Of a stretch of DNA of 56,765 nt, positions 43,431 through 51,804 are shown in pieces. The notes beneath the pieces are model-generated. The model had not been told where the DNA came from and made no database searches. It saw only the letters and a list, made by a program, of their open reading frames with translations. Made by a program: the position numbers and the translations under genes. Source of the DNA: Bacillota bacterium (GTDB lineage: Bacteria; Bacillota; Thermincolia; Thermincolales; UBA2595); contig JAJZQD010000006.1 in NCBI GenBank assembly GCA_021847735.1, positions 1 to 56,765 on the forward strand, written 5' to 3'. Numbering within the stretch: the stretch's first letter is position 1; the number at the start of each line of letters is the position of its first letter.

Positions 43431-43497
43431 TACTACACAGGGGGGGCCGGGGGATTTCTTTCGATGGAAAACTATTGCTGGTTTTTTTGGAAAAATG

Positions 43498-43554
43498 TTG
43501 ACAAACGACATTTTTTTCTTTAAAATTAAAGTACACTTAATTGGTGTACTTTAA
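43498..43554 (+). promoter_or_regulatory. Rrf2-cyd promoter with perfect palindromic operator
   Basis: TTGACA (43498-43503) and TAAAAT (43521-43526) are 17 bp apart. Starting at the last base of the -10 box is a perfect inverted repeat, TTAAAGTACAC-7-GTGTACTTTAA (43526-43554). It would cover the transcription start and is the likely site of the Rrf2 repressor encoded downstream. Confidence 0.8.
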
Positions 43555-43567
43555 GGCGGGATATCTA

Positions 43568-43972
43568 ATGATCTTGAACCAAGCGACAGACTATGCATTT
43601 AGAGCCATACTCTACCTTGCCGGTCAAACCAGGGGAAAGGTGGTGGAAGCCCAGGCGATTGCCAGGCAGCAGGTTGTGCCGATGAGATTTTTACTTAAGA
43701 TAATGCCGTCCCTGATTAAGGCAGGCATCGTCAAATCACAGCGCGGGGTAGGCGGAGGTTATTACTTAGCCAAAGACCCCAAAGATATTACATTTCTTGA
43801 TGTGGTTGAAGCCGTCGAAGGCCCGATAGCTATTAACCGCTGCCTGGTCGACGAAAAATACTGCAGCAAACATGGTGCACCAACGTGCCAAGTACACCGG
43901 GCACTGGCAGATATCCAGGGAATACTCGTACTTGAATTGAAAAGTCACAATTTTGGCGATCTGCAGCACTAA
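43568..43972 (+). CDS. Rrf2-family iron-sulfur transcriptional regulator
   Basis: The 134-residue protein has the Rrf2 winged helix (ATDYAFRAILYLAG; VPMRFLLKIMPSLIKAGIVKSQRGVGGGY) and three cysteines, C92, C99 and C107, spaced as in cluster-binding members. A bound Fe-S cluster would sense oxygen, nitric oxide or redox state. ATG 43568 follows GGCGGG. It stands just ahead of cydAB and behind a perfect palindrome, so it probably represses itself and the oxidase genes. Confidence 0.9.
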   Translation: MILNQATDYAFRAILYLAGQTRGKVVEAQAIARQQVVPMRFLLKIMPSLIKAGIVKSQRGVGGGYYLAKDPKDITFLDVVEAVEGPIAINRCLVDEKYCSKHGAPTCQVHRALADIQGILVLELKSHNFGDLQH

Positions 43973-44034
43973 CATTTTTTTGGTTATAAACTATACCTTT
44001 TGGGTGAACAATAATTTGACAGGGGGTTAATTTT

Positions 44035-45402
44035 ATGGATGCTTTGTTTTTGTCGAGACTGCAATTTGGCTTGACTGCATTTTTTCACTTCATTTTTCCG
44101 CCGCTTAGTATAGGCTTGGCCACGATTATCGCTGTAATAGAGTTGCAATACTTTAGAACAGGAAAGGAACTGTATGACAAAATGGCCAGGTTTTGGTTTA
44201 AGTTGTTTGCCATTACTTTTGCCATCGGAGTGGCCAGTGGCATAACCATGGAGTTCCAGTTTGGCACCAACTGGTCCCAGTATTCCCGATTTGTAGGTGA
44301 TATCTTTGGAGCCCCGTTGGCGGCCGAAGGTGTTTTCGCCTTTTTCCTGGAGTCGACTTTTATGGGTTTACTGCTATTTGGCCGGGATAGGATTTCCAAA
44401 GCGATGCGGTTTTTTGCTTCGTTTTTTGTAGCCCTTGGGAGCACCTTATCTGCTTTTTGGATAATCGTAGCCAACTCCTGGCAGCAAACTCCCGCTGGCT
44501 TTAAGATCGAGGGCGGGCGAGCCGTCTTAACCGATTTCTTTGCCGCCGTATTCAATCCATCGACAGTTCCCCGGTACCTGCATACCGTTGATGCTGCTTA
44601 CATAACGGGAGCCTTCTTTATGATGGGTATTAGCGCCTATTTTCTTTTGCGGAACAAAAACGTTGAAATTGCCAGGACATCTATGAAAATAGCCCTTATT
44701 TTCGCAGTAGTGGCTGTCCTAGCCCAAGGATTGCTAGGTGATTTGCATGCCAGGCAGGTGGCTGTAACCCAGCCAGCTAAGCTTGCCGCCTTTGAGGGAG
44801 CCTGGGAGTCAAGCTCCAACGCACCCTTAAACATCATTGGCCTACCCAATCCAGGGAAAGAGTCGACCAGTTTTTCCATAGGCATACCGGGGCTGTTGAG
44901 TTGGTTGGTTTACGGGGACTCCGGTGCAAGAATCCAGGGGCTTAAGGACTTCGCTGTGGCTGATAGACCCCCTGTGGCGGCTACTTATTGGTCATACAGG
45001 GCCATGATTCTGGCGGCCGGTTGGTTTGTGGTGTTAGTTCTTTGGGGAGCAATTTTGCTTAAGCGGGGCAGAGTGTACACCAACAGGAAGTTTCTTACAG
45101 CGGCATATTACTCTATGTTGATGCCCCTGGCGGTGAACGAAGCCGGATGGTTTGCCGCCGAAATTGGCAGGCAGCCATGGATAGTGCATGGTTTATTAAA
45201 AACCAGTGCTGCGGCATCACCCCTTCCGGCATACCAGGTCTTGTTGTCTATAATTCTCTTTGGCGCTGTTTATAGCGGACTGCTGGTTGTCTTGATAACT
45301 TTGGTGCGACGTGAAGTCCGGCAGGCTATGACCGGCGACTCCGAAGTTGCCGGGGTGGCAGGCGCCGGGTCCGGAATATCCCAGCCGGGGATGCCGGTTT
45401 AA
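44035..45402 (+). CDS. cydA: Cytochrome bd oxidase subunit I
   Basis: The 455-residue membrane protein has heme ligand H18 (FFHFIFPPLSIG), the GVASGITMEFQFGTNWSQYSRFVGDIFGAPLAAEG block, the second heme histidine in RYLHTVDAAYITGAF, and the Q-loop region with a short loop, as in Firmicute-type bd oxidases. It reduces oxygen to water with quinol. It follows the Rrf2 gene by 62 bp with AGGGGG upstream and is followed by cydB. Confidence 0.95.
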   Translation: MDALFLSRLQFGLTAFFHFIFPPLSIGLATIIAVIELQYFRTGKELYDKMARFWFKLFAITFAIGVASGITMEFQFGTNWSQYSRFVGDIFGAPLAAEGVFAFFLESTFMGLLLFGRDRISKAMRFFASFFVALGSTLSAFWIIVANSWQQTPAGFKIEGGRAVLTDFFAAVFNPSTVPRYLHTVDAAYITGAFFMMGISAYFLLRNKNVEIARTSMKIALIFAVVAVLAQGLLGDLHARQVAVTQPAKLAAFEGAWESSSNAPLNIIGLPNPGKESTSFSIGIPGLLSWLVYGDSGARIQGLKDFAVADRPPVAATYWSYRAMILAAGWFVVLVLWGAILLKRGRVYTNRKFLTAAYYSMLMPLAVNEAGWFAAEIGRQPWIVHGLLKTSAAASPLPAYQVLLSIILFGAVYSGLLVVLITLVRREVRQAMTGDSEVAGVAGAGSGISQPGMPV

Positions 45403-45480
45403 GTTTCCGGTGTTTCTGTAACCGGGATAAAAACACGATAAAAGTTTTGCAGAAACATAATAAAACGGGGGTGACGATGG

Positions 45481-46497
45481 ATGGATCTGAATACTGCGTG
45501 GTTTCTATTAGTAGGTGTACTGATAATCGGATATGCGATCTTGGACGGCTTTGACTTGGGGGTGGGGAGTTTATATTACCTCTTGGGTAAAACAAACGAA
45601 GAAAGAAAAGTTCTGCTTGGTTCCATTGGCCCGTTCTGGGATGGCAATGAGGTTTGGCTGTTAACCGGCGGAGGCGCGCTGTTTGCGGCGTTCCCCCTGG
45701 TATATGCCACAGTGTTTAGTGGGTTTTACCTGGCCATGATGCTAGTCCTTTTCGGCCTGATTTTCCGGGCTGTGGCCATTGAGTTTCGTAACCAGATTGA
45801 TGAACCTGTCTGGCGCCAAAGGTGGGATTTCCTGTTCTTCGTGGGTAGTTTCCTCCCGGCCCTGCTCTTCGGAGTGGCAGTAGGTAATGTTGCCCAAGGG
45901 CTGCCCCTGGATAATGCATACAACTATACCGGCGGCTTTTTGGCCCTGCTCAACCCTTATGCCCTCCTGCTCGGGTTGCTGGGTTTGGCAGCCTTCCTGA
46001 TGCAAGGGGTGACTTTTACGATGATGAAAACTGAAGGTACCTTGCAGAAACGGGCTGAAGGACTTTTCGGCACAATCTGGATCAGTTTTGTAGCCTTGTA
46101 CCTGGCAGGCTCTATCTATACATATATTGTTGCACCAAGCCTATTTGATAATTACATTAGGTATCCGGTGCTGTATCTGGTCCCGTTCATTACAGTGGCC
46201 GGTATTGCTCTGGCACCCTGGGCTGTTAGATACGCCAGGTACGGAACGGCCTTTCTGGCCTCGTCACTCTGCATGGCTGGGATGATCTTAACACTGGCCC
46301 TGGGGATGTTCCCCAACTGGGTACCGGCTGTTGATCCCAACCTCAGCCTGACTATCTATAACGCGGCGTCCTCGCAGCTTACCCTAAAGGCTATGCTGAT
46401 TATCGCTCTGGCAGGGGTCCCGATCGTACTGTTTTACACAATTTATGTATACAGGGTATTTAAGGGAAAAGTAAAACTTAATCAAGGCGGGTATTAG
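45481..46497 (+). CDS. cydB: Cytochrome bd oxidase subunit II
   Basis: The 338-residue protein begins with the CydB signature DLNTAWFLLVGVLIIGYAILDGFDLGVG and has GPFWDGNEVWLLTGGGALFAAFP and about eight helices. It pairs with CydA. The assembly transporter genes cydDC are not in the window. The first codon has two adjacent ATG choices (45477 out of frame; 45481 used). It is followed by the rubrerythrin-like gene after 45 bp. Confidence 0.95.
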   Translation: MDLNTAWFLLVGVLIIGYAILDGFDLGVGSLYYLLGKTNEERKVLLGSIGPFWDGNEVWLLTGGGALFAAFPLVYATVFSGFYLAMMLVLFGLIFRAVAIEFRNQIDEPVWRQRWDFLFFVGSFLPALLFGVAVGNVAQGLPLDNAYNYTGGFLALLNPYALLLGLLGLAAFLMQGVTFTMMKTEGTLQKRAEGLFGTIWISFVALYLAGSIYTYIVAPSLFDNYIRYPVLYLVPFITVAGIALAPWAVRYARYGTAFLASSLCMAGMILTLALGMFPNWVPAVDPNLSLTIYNAASSQLTLKAMLIIALAGVPIVLFYTIYVYRVFKGKVKLNQGGY

Positions 46498-46542
46498 AGA
46501 TTTTTGTGAGTAAATAATTATAATTACAAGGAGGAGTATATT

Positions 46543-46962
46543 ATGGAATTAGTGATTAAAAATGAAATGGGAGTTACTAAGGGAACTGTTGTTGAAGAAG
46601 CAGTAAGCCAAAACTTTCGCGGTGAAACTATGGAGGTTGGTTTATATCTGGCCATGGCCCGGCAAGCGCAAAGGGAAGGATTTCCGGAAATCGCCGAGGT
46701 TTTAAAGACTATTGCTTTTGAGGAGGCAGCACATGCTGCCAGGTTTGCCGAATTAAACGGGCTGGTCAGCACTGAAACAAAAGTTAACCTGGAAAACATG
46801 CTACGCGGTGAGATTATGGCCAACAAAGGAAAACGTGAGGCCGCAGTCAAAGCCAAGGAAAATGGGATTGACGAAGCCCATGACGTCCTTGACGAATCTG
46901 CCAAAGACGAAGCCCGCCACGCCCAGGCCCTCGAGGGGCTGCTGAAGAGATACTTTGGATAA
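46543..46962 (+). CDS. Rubrerythrin-like diiron protein without rubredoxin domain
   Basis: The 139-residue protein is a four-helix ferritin-like domain with diiron ligands in the two halves: [27 protein letters not shown], and [26 protein letters not shown]. Rubrerythrins reduce hydrogen peroxide in anaerobes. The C-terminal rubredoxin domain is absent, so an outside electron donor is needed. AAGGAGGAG precedes ATG. Its place behind cydAB suggests an oxygen-defence operon. Confidence 0.85.
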   Translation: MELVIKNEMGVTKGTVVEEAVSQNFRGETMEVGLYLAMARQAQREGFPEIAEVLKTIAFEEAAHAARFAELNGLVSTETKVNLENMLRGEIMANKGKREAAVKAKENGIDEAHDVLDESAKDEARHAQALEGLLKRYFG

Positions 46963-46971
46963 ACGTGAACT

Positions 46972-47011
46972 GAGGAACAGGTGAAAAACCTGTTCCTCTT
47001 CCTTTTTACAG
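46972..47011 (+). terminator. Terminator after the rubrerythrin-like gene
   Basis: GAGGAACAGG pairs with CCTGTTCCTC, followed by TTCCTTTTTA. Confidence 0.8.
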
Positions 47012-47089
47012 GGTAGTGAAAACAGGCCAACCTGGAATGTAGGTTGCTTTCAAAAATATTAGAGGGTCCGACTGTTTTGGAGGTTTTAA

Positions 47090-47265
47090 ATTTCACACGG
47101 GGCAGAAGCCCCCATCTTTTTCGCTAAAACCGCTAACAGGCAAGCCCCGGTGTGAGCGCAAAAGCCCTTCTCCACCCTGTCGATCTGCCCTCTCCGGGAA
47201 TCTTCCTCTATCTGCCTGAATACTGTCTATTAAAGACCAGTAGTGGCGAGCAAGACCGTTTTCCT
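47090..47265. other. Intergenic segment with an unexplained open frame and hairpin
   Basis: On the plus strand CACACGGGGC (47094-47103) pairs at a distance with GCCCCGGTGTG (47144-47154). On the minus strand a 70-codon frame without a start runs from about 47308 to about 47096 and ends FCPV. It includes ENGLARHYWSLIDSIQADR and looks protein-like. It might be a gene fragment or a structured RNA. No family was recognised. Confidence 0.3.
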
Positions 47266-47293
47266 TGCAACCGCGTACCGTCTCAGTTATAAT
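47265..47293 (+). promoter_or_regulatory. Promoter of the tsaE-tsaB-rimI-tsaD operon
   Basis: TTGCAA (47265-47270) and TATAAT (47288-47293) are 17 bp apart. Confidence 0.65.
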
Positions 47294-47327
47294 TAGGCTA
47301 GAATTTTATGATAGAAAGGCAAATATT

Positions 47328-47396
47328 ATGAAAGTCAAAGATTTCTCAGGCCGGGCGGTTATGACCATTTCCGGGAATAACCTGGCTGGCCAGTGA
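47328..47396 (+). CDS. Short leader reading frame ahead of tsaE
   Basis: A 22-codon frame (MKVKDFSGRAVMTISGNNLAGQ region, ending at TGA 47396) starts with a GAAAGG site 35 bp after the promoter and ends 33 bp before tsaE. The first residues look like the start of a PRC-barrel-type protein, so it may be a truncated gene. It could also be a short leader peptide. Confidence 0.35.
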   Translation: MKVKDFSGRAVMTISGNNLAGQ

Positions 47397-47429
47397 TATA
47401 ATATTAACCATTGACAGAGGAGCATAAAA

Positions 47430-47894
47430 ATGGTATTAATCAGTGACAGCCCAGAAAAAACCATTGCCATAGGCCGGGCCTTGGGTAAACTTATGGGTCC
47501 CGGGAGCGTAGTCTGTGTTGAGGGTAACCTCGGGGCAGGCAAGACCCATTTTGCTAAAGGGGTAGCTCTGGGGATGGGCATAGATGAACATGTCACCAGC
47601 CCGACCTTTACTATTATTAACGAGTACGAGGGCAGGCTGCCTTTTTATCATGTGGATGCTTACAGGCTGGAAGATGACGAGGAAGCCTACGAACTAGGGC
47701 TAGAAGAATACCTTTATGGGACGGGAGTCACGCTTATCGAGTGGCCCGGCCGAATTGAAGGGGTGCTTCCGGACGAGTGCCTGAGGATAACTATTCTTGC
47801 GGGAGCCGGCGACGAGACCAGGGAGTTGGAGTTTACAGCCAGTGGCCGCAGCTATGATAAAATCCTTGAGAAACTGGCAGCAAGTTTTAACTAA
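47430..47894 (+). CDS. tsaE: tRNA threonylcarbamoyladenosine biosynthesis ATPase TsaE
   Basis: The 154-residue protein has Walker A EGNLGAGKTHFAKG (31-44), then VTSPTFTIINEY and HVDAYRLED. TsaE is the ATPase that resets the TsaB-TsaD complex during t6A formation on tRNAs reading ANN codons. GAGGAG precedes ATG. tsaB follows after 14 bp. Confidence 0.96.
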   Translation: MVLISDSPEKTIAIGRALGKLMGPGSVVCVEGNLGAGKTHFAKGVALGMGIDEHVTSPTFTIINEYEGRLPFYHVDAYRLEDDEEAYELGLEEYLYGTGVTLIEWPGRIEGVLPDECLRITILAGAGDETRELEFTASGRSYDKILEKLAASFN

Positions 47895-47908
47895 GGAGTT
47901 GAAATCCA

Positions 47909-48646
47909 GTGTTCGTTCTGGGTATTGATACAGCCACCAAGGTAGCCGGAGCCGCCGTGGTTGGCGAGGAACGGCTAATAGCCGACAGGTACATTCATAA
48001 CTTGAAGACCCACTCACAGATTATTATCCCGATGATCCGGCAGGTCATGGATGATGCCGGTATTAAACCTCATGACCTGCATGGAATTGCAGTCACGGGA
48101 GGGCCCGGTTCTTTTACCGGACTGAGGATAGGTATGTCTGTAGCCAAGACCATGGGCCTGGCTTTAAAAATACCTGTCATGGGTATACCTACCCTCGAGT
48201 TGCTGGCCTGGAACCTTTACCGGGTAGAAGGGTTAATCTGCCCTATTCTTGATGCCAAGAAGAACGAGGTTTACACATGTATCTACAAATCCATTGACAG
48301 CGGACTGGAGGAACTTATTAACCCCGCTGCTCTGAGTATAGAAAGACTAGTATCCGAACTTTCGGGGTATGAAAAGGAAAAGGTTAATTTCCTGGGGGAC
48401 GGGGTTCCTGTCTTTGGCGATATTATCAGGGAAAAACTTGGGTCAAGGGCCCTATTTGGGACAATGATCAACAGTTTTCCCAGGGCTGCCGCCGTTGCTG
48501 AGCTAGGTCTTAGACAGTTAAAAAAGGAGCAGCCCGGCGACTCAACTTTCCTACAGCCGGTATACCTGAGAAAATCCGAGGCAGAGTTGACCTGGGAGCA
48601 AAAAATGGACATAATTAACGAGGGGAATTGTCATACGAAAGGATAG
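47909..48646 (+). CDS. tsaB: t6A biosynthesis scaffold protein TsaB
   Basis: The 245-residue protein has the ASKHA start LGIDTATKVAGAAVV and the diagnostic GIAVTGGPGSFTGLRIGMSVAKTMG block. It binds TsaD and TsaE. GTG 47909 follows AAGGAG. The rimI gene begins 3 bp after the stop. Confidence 0.95.
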   Translation: MFVLGIDTATKVAGAAVVGEERLIADRYIHNLKTHSQIIIPMIRQVMDDAGIKPHDLHGIAVTGGPGSFTGLRIGMSVAKTMGLALKIPVMGIPTLELLAWNLYRVEGLICPILDAKKNEVYTCIYKSIDSGLEELINPAALSIERLVSELSGYEKEKVNFLGDGVPVFGDIIREKLGSRALFGTMINSFPRAAAVAELGLRQLKKEQPGDSTFLQPVYLRKSEAELTWEQKMDIINEGNCHTKG

Positions 48647-48649
48647 AGT

Positions 48650-49105
48650 ATGGAGATTCGTTATGTTGCCATGAGAAACGCGCACCTTGACGGGGTCTTG
48701 AAAATAGAAAACCGGTCATTTCCCACACCGTGGTCCAGAATGGCATTCTCCCATGAAATTGCCGATAACGATTTCGCGTATTATATTGTTGCCCTGGTCG
48801 GGAATAAAGTGGTCGGTTATGCGGGAATGTGGGTAATCCTCGATGAAGGGCATATTACCACCCTTGCGGTGCATGAGTCGTATCGCAACAAGGGGGTTGG
48901 AGCCCGGCTGTTAAACGAATTAATCAATGATGCCAAACAGCGGGGATGCCTGAAGATGACTCTGGAAGTGAGGCCCTCAAACTTACCGGCCCTTGAACTG
49001 TATCAGAAAACGGGGTTTCTTTCCCATGGGGTCAGGCCGGGTTATTACGCGGACACCGGTGAGGACGCGATAATTATGTGGAAAGACCTGTACCCGGCTT
49101 CCTAG
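48650..49105 (+). CDS. rimI: Ribosomal-protein N-acetyltransferase RimI
   Basis: The 151-residue GNAT protein has the RimI pattern: NRSFPTPWSRMAFSHEI, HITTLAVHESYRNKGVGARLL (acetyl-CoA loop) and LEVRPSNLPALELYQKTGF. RimI acetylates the N-terminus of ribosomal protein S18. The tsaE-tsaB-rimI-tsaD order is widely conserved. Confidence 0.94.
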   Translation: MEIRYVAMRNAHLDGVLKIENRSFPTPWSRMAFSHEIADNDFAYYIVALVGNKVVGYAGMWVILDEGHITTLAVHESYRNKGVGARLLNELINDAKQRGCLKMTLEVRPSNLPALELYQKTGFLSHGVRPGYYADTGEDAIIMWKDLYPAS

Positions 49106-49138
49106 CCGTGTCAGAAAAGCATTTTTTGGGGTGGTCAG

Positions 49139-50164
49139 GTGAGAGAAAATATTATCCTTGGCATAGAGACATCATGTGATGAGACTTCCGCAGCTGTTGT
49201 GGCTGACGGTAAAAAAATCATGTCCAATATTATTGCATCACAGATTCCGGTTCACCGGAAGTTCGGGGGTGTTGTCCCGGAGATAGCTTCGCGGAAGCAT
49301 GTTGAACTGATAAGCTCAGTTATTGGTGAGGCTTTGGAGGAGGCAGGGGTCACTTTTCAGGACATCTCGGCCGTTGCCGTAACATACGGTCCCGGTCTGG
49401 TGGGGGCGCTGCTGGTGGGGGTTTCTTCTGCCAAGGCTCTGGCTTACTCCCTGGAATTGCCCCTGGTTGGGGTGAACCATATAGAAAGTCATATCTATGC
49501 CAACTTTCTTGCCAACCCCGCCCTCAGGTTTCCTTTGATCTGCCTGGTAGTCTCCGGGGGTCATACTGACTTGGTTTACCTCGAAGGCCATGGCAAGTTC
49601 AGCCTGGTAGGGCGCACCAGGGATGATGCTGCCGGCGAGGCCTTTGACAAAGTGGCCAGGGCAATGGGGCTTGGATACCCGGGGGGGCCGCTTATAGACC
49701 GGCTGGCTGTTGACGGCGATCCCAAAGCGGTTGCTTTTCCAAGGGCCTACCTGGAGGGTGACAGTCTGGATTTCAGCTTCAGCGGCCTCAAATCATCGGC
49801 CCTGAATTACCTTAACAAGGCCGTTATGAAGGGTGATGATATCAATAAGGCGGATTTGGCGGCCAGTTTTCAACAGGCCATAGTTGACGTTTTGGTTGAC
49901 AAGGCACTGGCTGCCGCAGTTCGGGTCGATGTGAAAACAATTTTGCTGGCCGGGGGGGTGGCCTCCAACTCCAGACTCAGGAAAGAACTTGATGTAAAAG
50001 CCGCCAATCGGGGTATCCGAATTGTCTACCCACCCCCAGTACTATGTACTGACAATGCGGCTATGGTTGCATGTGCGGGGTATTATAAATATATACGGGG
50101 AGAAGTCGCCCCCCTTAGTCTTAATGCGGTAGCAGGGCTTAAACTGGGTGCGGATCGATACTAG
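49139..50164 (+). CDS. tsaD: tRNA threonylcarbamoyltransferase TsaD
   Basis: The 341-residue ASKHA protein has [15 protein letters not shown], the metal-binding pair H114 and H118 ([14 protein letters not shown]), [16 protein letters not shown] and [13 protein letters not shown]. It transfers threonylcarbamoyl to A37 of tRNA. GTG 49139 has GGTCAG upstream. It ends the operon; the DnaA-box cluster follows. Confidence 0.96.
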   Translation: MRENIILGIETSCDETSAAVVADGKKIMSNIIASQIPVHRKFGGVVPEIASRKHVELISSVIGEALEEAGVTFQDISAVAVTYGPGLVGALLVGVSSAKALAYSLELPLVGVNHIESHIYANFLANPALRFPLICLVVSGGHTDLVYLEGHGKFSLVGRTRDDAAGEAFDKVARAMGLGYPGGPLIDRLAVDGDPKAVAFPRAYLEGDSLDFSFSGLKSSALNYLNKAVMKGDDINKADLAASFQQAIVDVLVDKALAAAVRVDVKTILLAGGVASNSRLRKELDVKAANRGIRIVYPPPVLCTDNAAMVACAGYYKYIRGEVAPLSLNAVAGLKLGADRY

Positions 50165-50221
50165 CTCTACTGCCCGGCTATAATGAAGAATGGTTGTTTG
50201 AGAAAAAAAGAACACCTGTTT

Positions 50222-50400
50222 TGTGGATGAACTAAAACTGTGGATAATGTGGATAACTCTGTTGATAACTTGAAAATAGAGCAGTTTTCAATGTGTAAAA
50301 CAAATTCGGCTTGAAGAACACACGCAATTGTGGATAATGTGCAAAAGCCGCGTACATCCAGACCGGACAAAGAGTTTTCTGTGGGCAACACTGTGGATAA
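50222..50400 (+). promoter_or_regulatory. Cluster of DnaA boxes between tsaD and lgt
   Basis: The exact 9-mer TGTGGATAA (complement of the DnaA box TTATCCACA) occurs at 50239, 50248, 50329 and 50392. One-mismatch forms are TGTGGATGA at 50222 and TGTTGATAA at 50260. All face the same way. There is no dnaA, dnaN or AT-rich unwinding element beside it, so it is not an evident oriC. It may titrate DnaA or control lgt. Confidence 0.8.
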
Positions 50401-50418
50401 AAGAGGGGGTAATAACAT

Positions 50419-51204
50419 TTGCTGCCATATCTTTTTAAACTTGGCCCTTTAACGGTATACCCCTGGGGCGTCACTCTTAGCATTGCTATTCTGCTGGGAA
50501 CCCTTGTGGCTACAAAACTGGCCAGAAAAATAAATATGAATTCCGACCAAATCCTCGACCTCGCCATTGTACTGATCATTGGTGGTGTAGTAGGGGCCAG
50601 GTTGTTCTATGTTTTCGTTTACGAACCGGCCCGGTACATAAAAGAACCTTTACAAATATTTGCCTTGTGGAACGGCGGTATGGTTTATTACGGGGCTTTG
50701 ATAGGCGGGTTTGTCACCGGCACATGGTATGTACGGGAAAAAAAGCTGCCCTTCTGGTCCCTGGCCGATGTTGTAGCGCCCCCTTTGGCTTTAGGCTACG
50801 GAATTGTCAGGATAGGGTGCTTTCTAAACGGCTGTTGTTACGGAAAACCGACAACATCATCCATCGGTGTCATCTTTCCTTACCTTGAGGGGACACCGTA
50901 TCTTGATCAGGTACCTCGTTATCCCACCCAACTGTTTTCCTCCCTGATTGGGTTTATACTTTTCGGGCTGCTTTTGTATTTATGGAGGAAGAAAAGGTTT
51001 GACGGGCAGGTATTTTTGGTCTTCTTGATAATGTACACAATAGGTCGTTCGGTGGTGGAGTACTTCCGGGAAAACCTATTGGTGTTTGGGCCTGTTACAG
51101 TGTCCCAACTTGTAAGCATTTTGATTATTATCCCGGCGGTATATTTTTATTGGCGGCGCAGCCGCAAGACCGAAAAAAAACCCTTCCGGGGTGACCAAAA
51201 ATGA
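50419..51204 (+). CDS. lgt: Prolipoprotein diacylglyceryl transferase
   Basis: The 261-residue membrane protein has YGVTL-like start features, GARLFYVFVYEP, GGMVYYGALIGGF and the signature GYGIVRIGCFLNGCCYGKPT, the cysteine-rich Firmicute form of the Lgt motif. It adds diacylglycerol to lipoprotein cysteines. TTG 50419 follows AGAGGGGG. It ends over the start of a broken radical SAM gene. Confidence 0.93.
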   Translation: MLPYLFKLGPLTVYPWGVTLSIAILLGTLVATKLARKINMNSDQILDLAIVLIIGGVVGARLFYVFVYEPARYIKEPLQIFALWNGGMVYYGALIGGFVTGTWYVREKKLPFWSLADVVAPPLALGYGIVRIGCFLNGCCYGKPTTSSIGVIFPYLEGTPYLDQVPRYPTQLFSSLIGFILFGLLLYLWRKKRFDGQVFLVFLIMYTIGRSVVEYFRENLLVFGPVTVSQLVSILIIIPAVYFYWRRSRKTEKKPFRGDQK

Positions 51205-51528
51205 AGACCGCCCCAAAACACTTATCTATGAGTCTGCATCAAGGGCAAATATCTTGCCCTTAACTTCTGTCTGCAATGTGAAGTGTGTTTTTTGCAGTCG
51301 GGATGGGATGAGTTATGGGAATACACGACCTCCCTGGCGAACGGTTTACCGTGTCCGGTTACGATAGAGCCGCCGGTGATAAAGGACCTCCAACCACGGG
51401 TCAGGGGTGTCATCCGGAGTTCTCCTGCCGGCATGGCGGGTCTCCGGAAAGACGACATTATCAATTCAGTTGACGGGAATCAATGCATATCCCGGGTTGA
51501 CGCTTTTTTCAAGGTAAGGTCTCTATAA
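51191..51528 (+). pseudogene. Broken radical SAM-PDZ protein gene
   Basis: From GTG 51191, overlapping the end of lgt, one frame encodes KTLIYESASRANILPLTS, then the radical SAM cluster motif CNVKCVFC, and stops at 51367 after 58 codons. A different frame (+2) then carries a PDZ-like segment, VRGVIRSSPAGMAGLRKDDI followed by INSVDG, ending at 51528. The order matches full-length radical SAM-PDZ proteins of several hundred residues, so most of the middle is deleted and the frame is shifted. It is not expected to work. Confidence 0.65.
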
Positions 51529-51804
51529 TGTCGGCGGGCCTCCTGACAGTGCCCGATTTTCTGGCGGCTGTCACCCAAACCCGAAACTATCATACATCTT
51601 CCGGTACGCGGGCGTCGCGGGCCCCGCAGGTTTTGTTTGTACCGGCAGTGGAAGTTATCTGAATTTTTTCCGTGTCCAAGGAAGGAATTCGGCTGGTTTT
51701 TGTTGAAATGTTTAAAAATTTCCCAGAGCGTTATCTAGAAAGTATACGACGAAGCAGAAGTATACAAAGGAGCAATATCTATTAGAGAGAAGGGGAGAAC
51801 ACCG
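51529..51804. other. Intergenic region without a recognised gene
   Basis: No gene is supported. AAGTATAC occurs twice, 18 bp apart (about 51739 and 51757), near the paaK start and could be a regulator site, but it is short. Confidence 0.35.

Noticed and set aside
50222-50400. Chromosomal origin of replication
   Set aside because: DnaA boxes are present, but there is no dnaA/dnaN, no clear AT-rich unwinding stretch and no gene-strand switch here.
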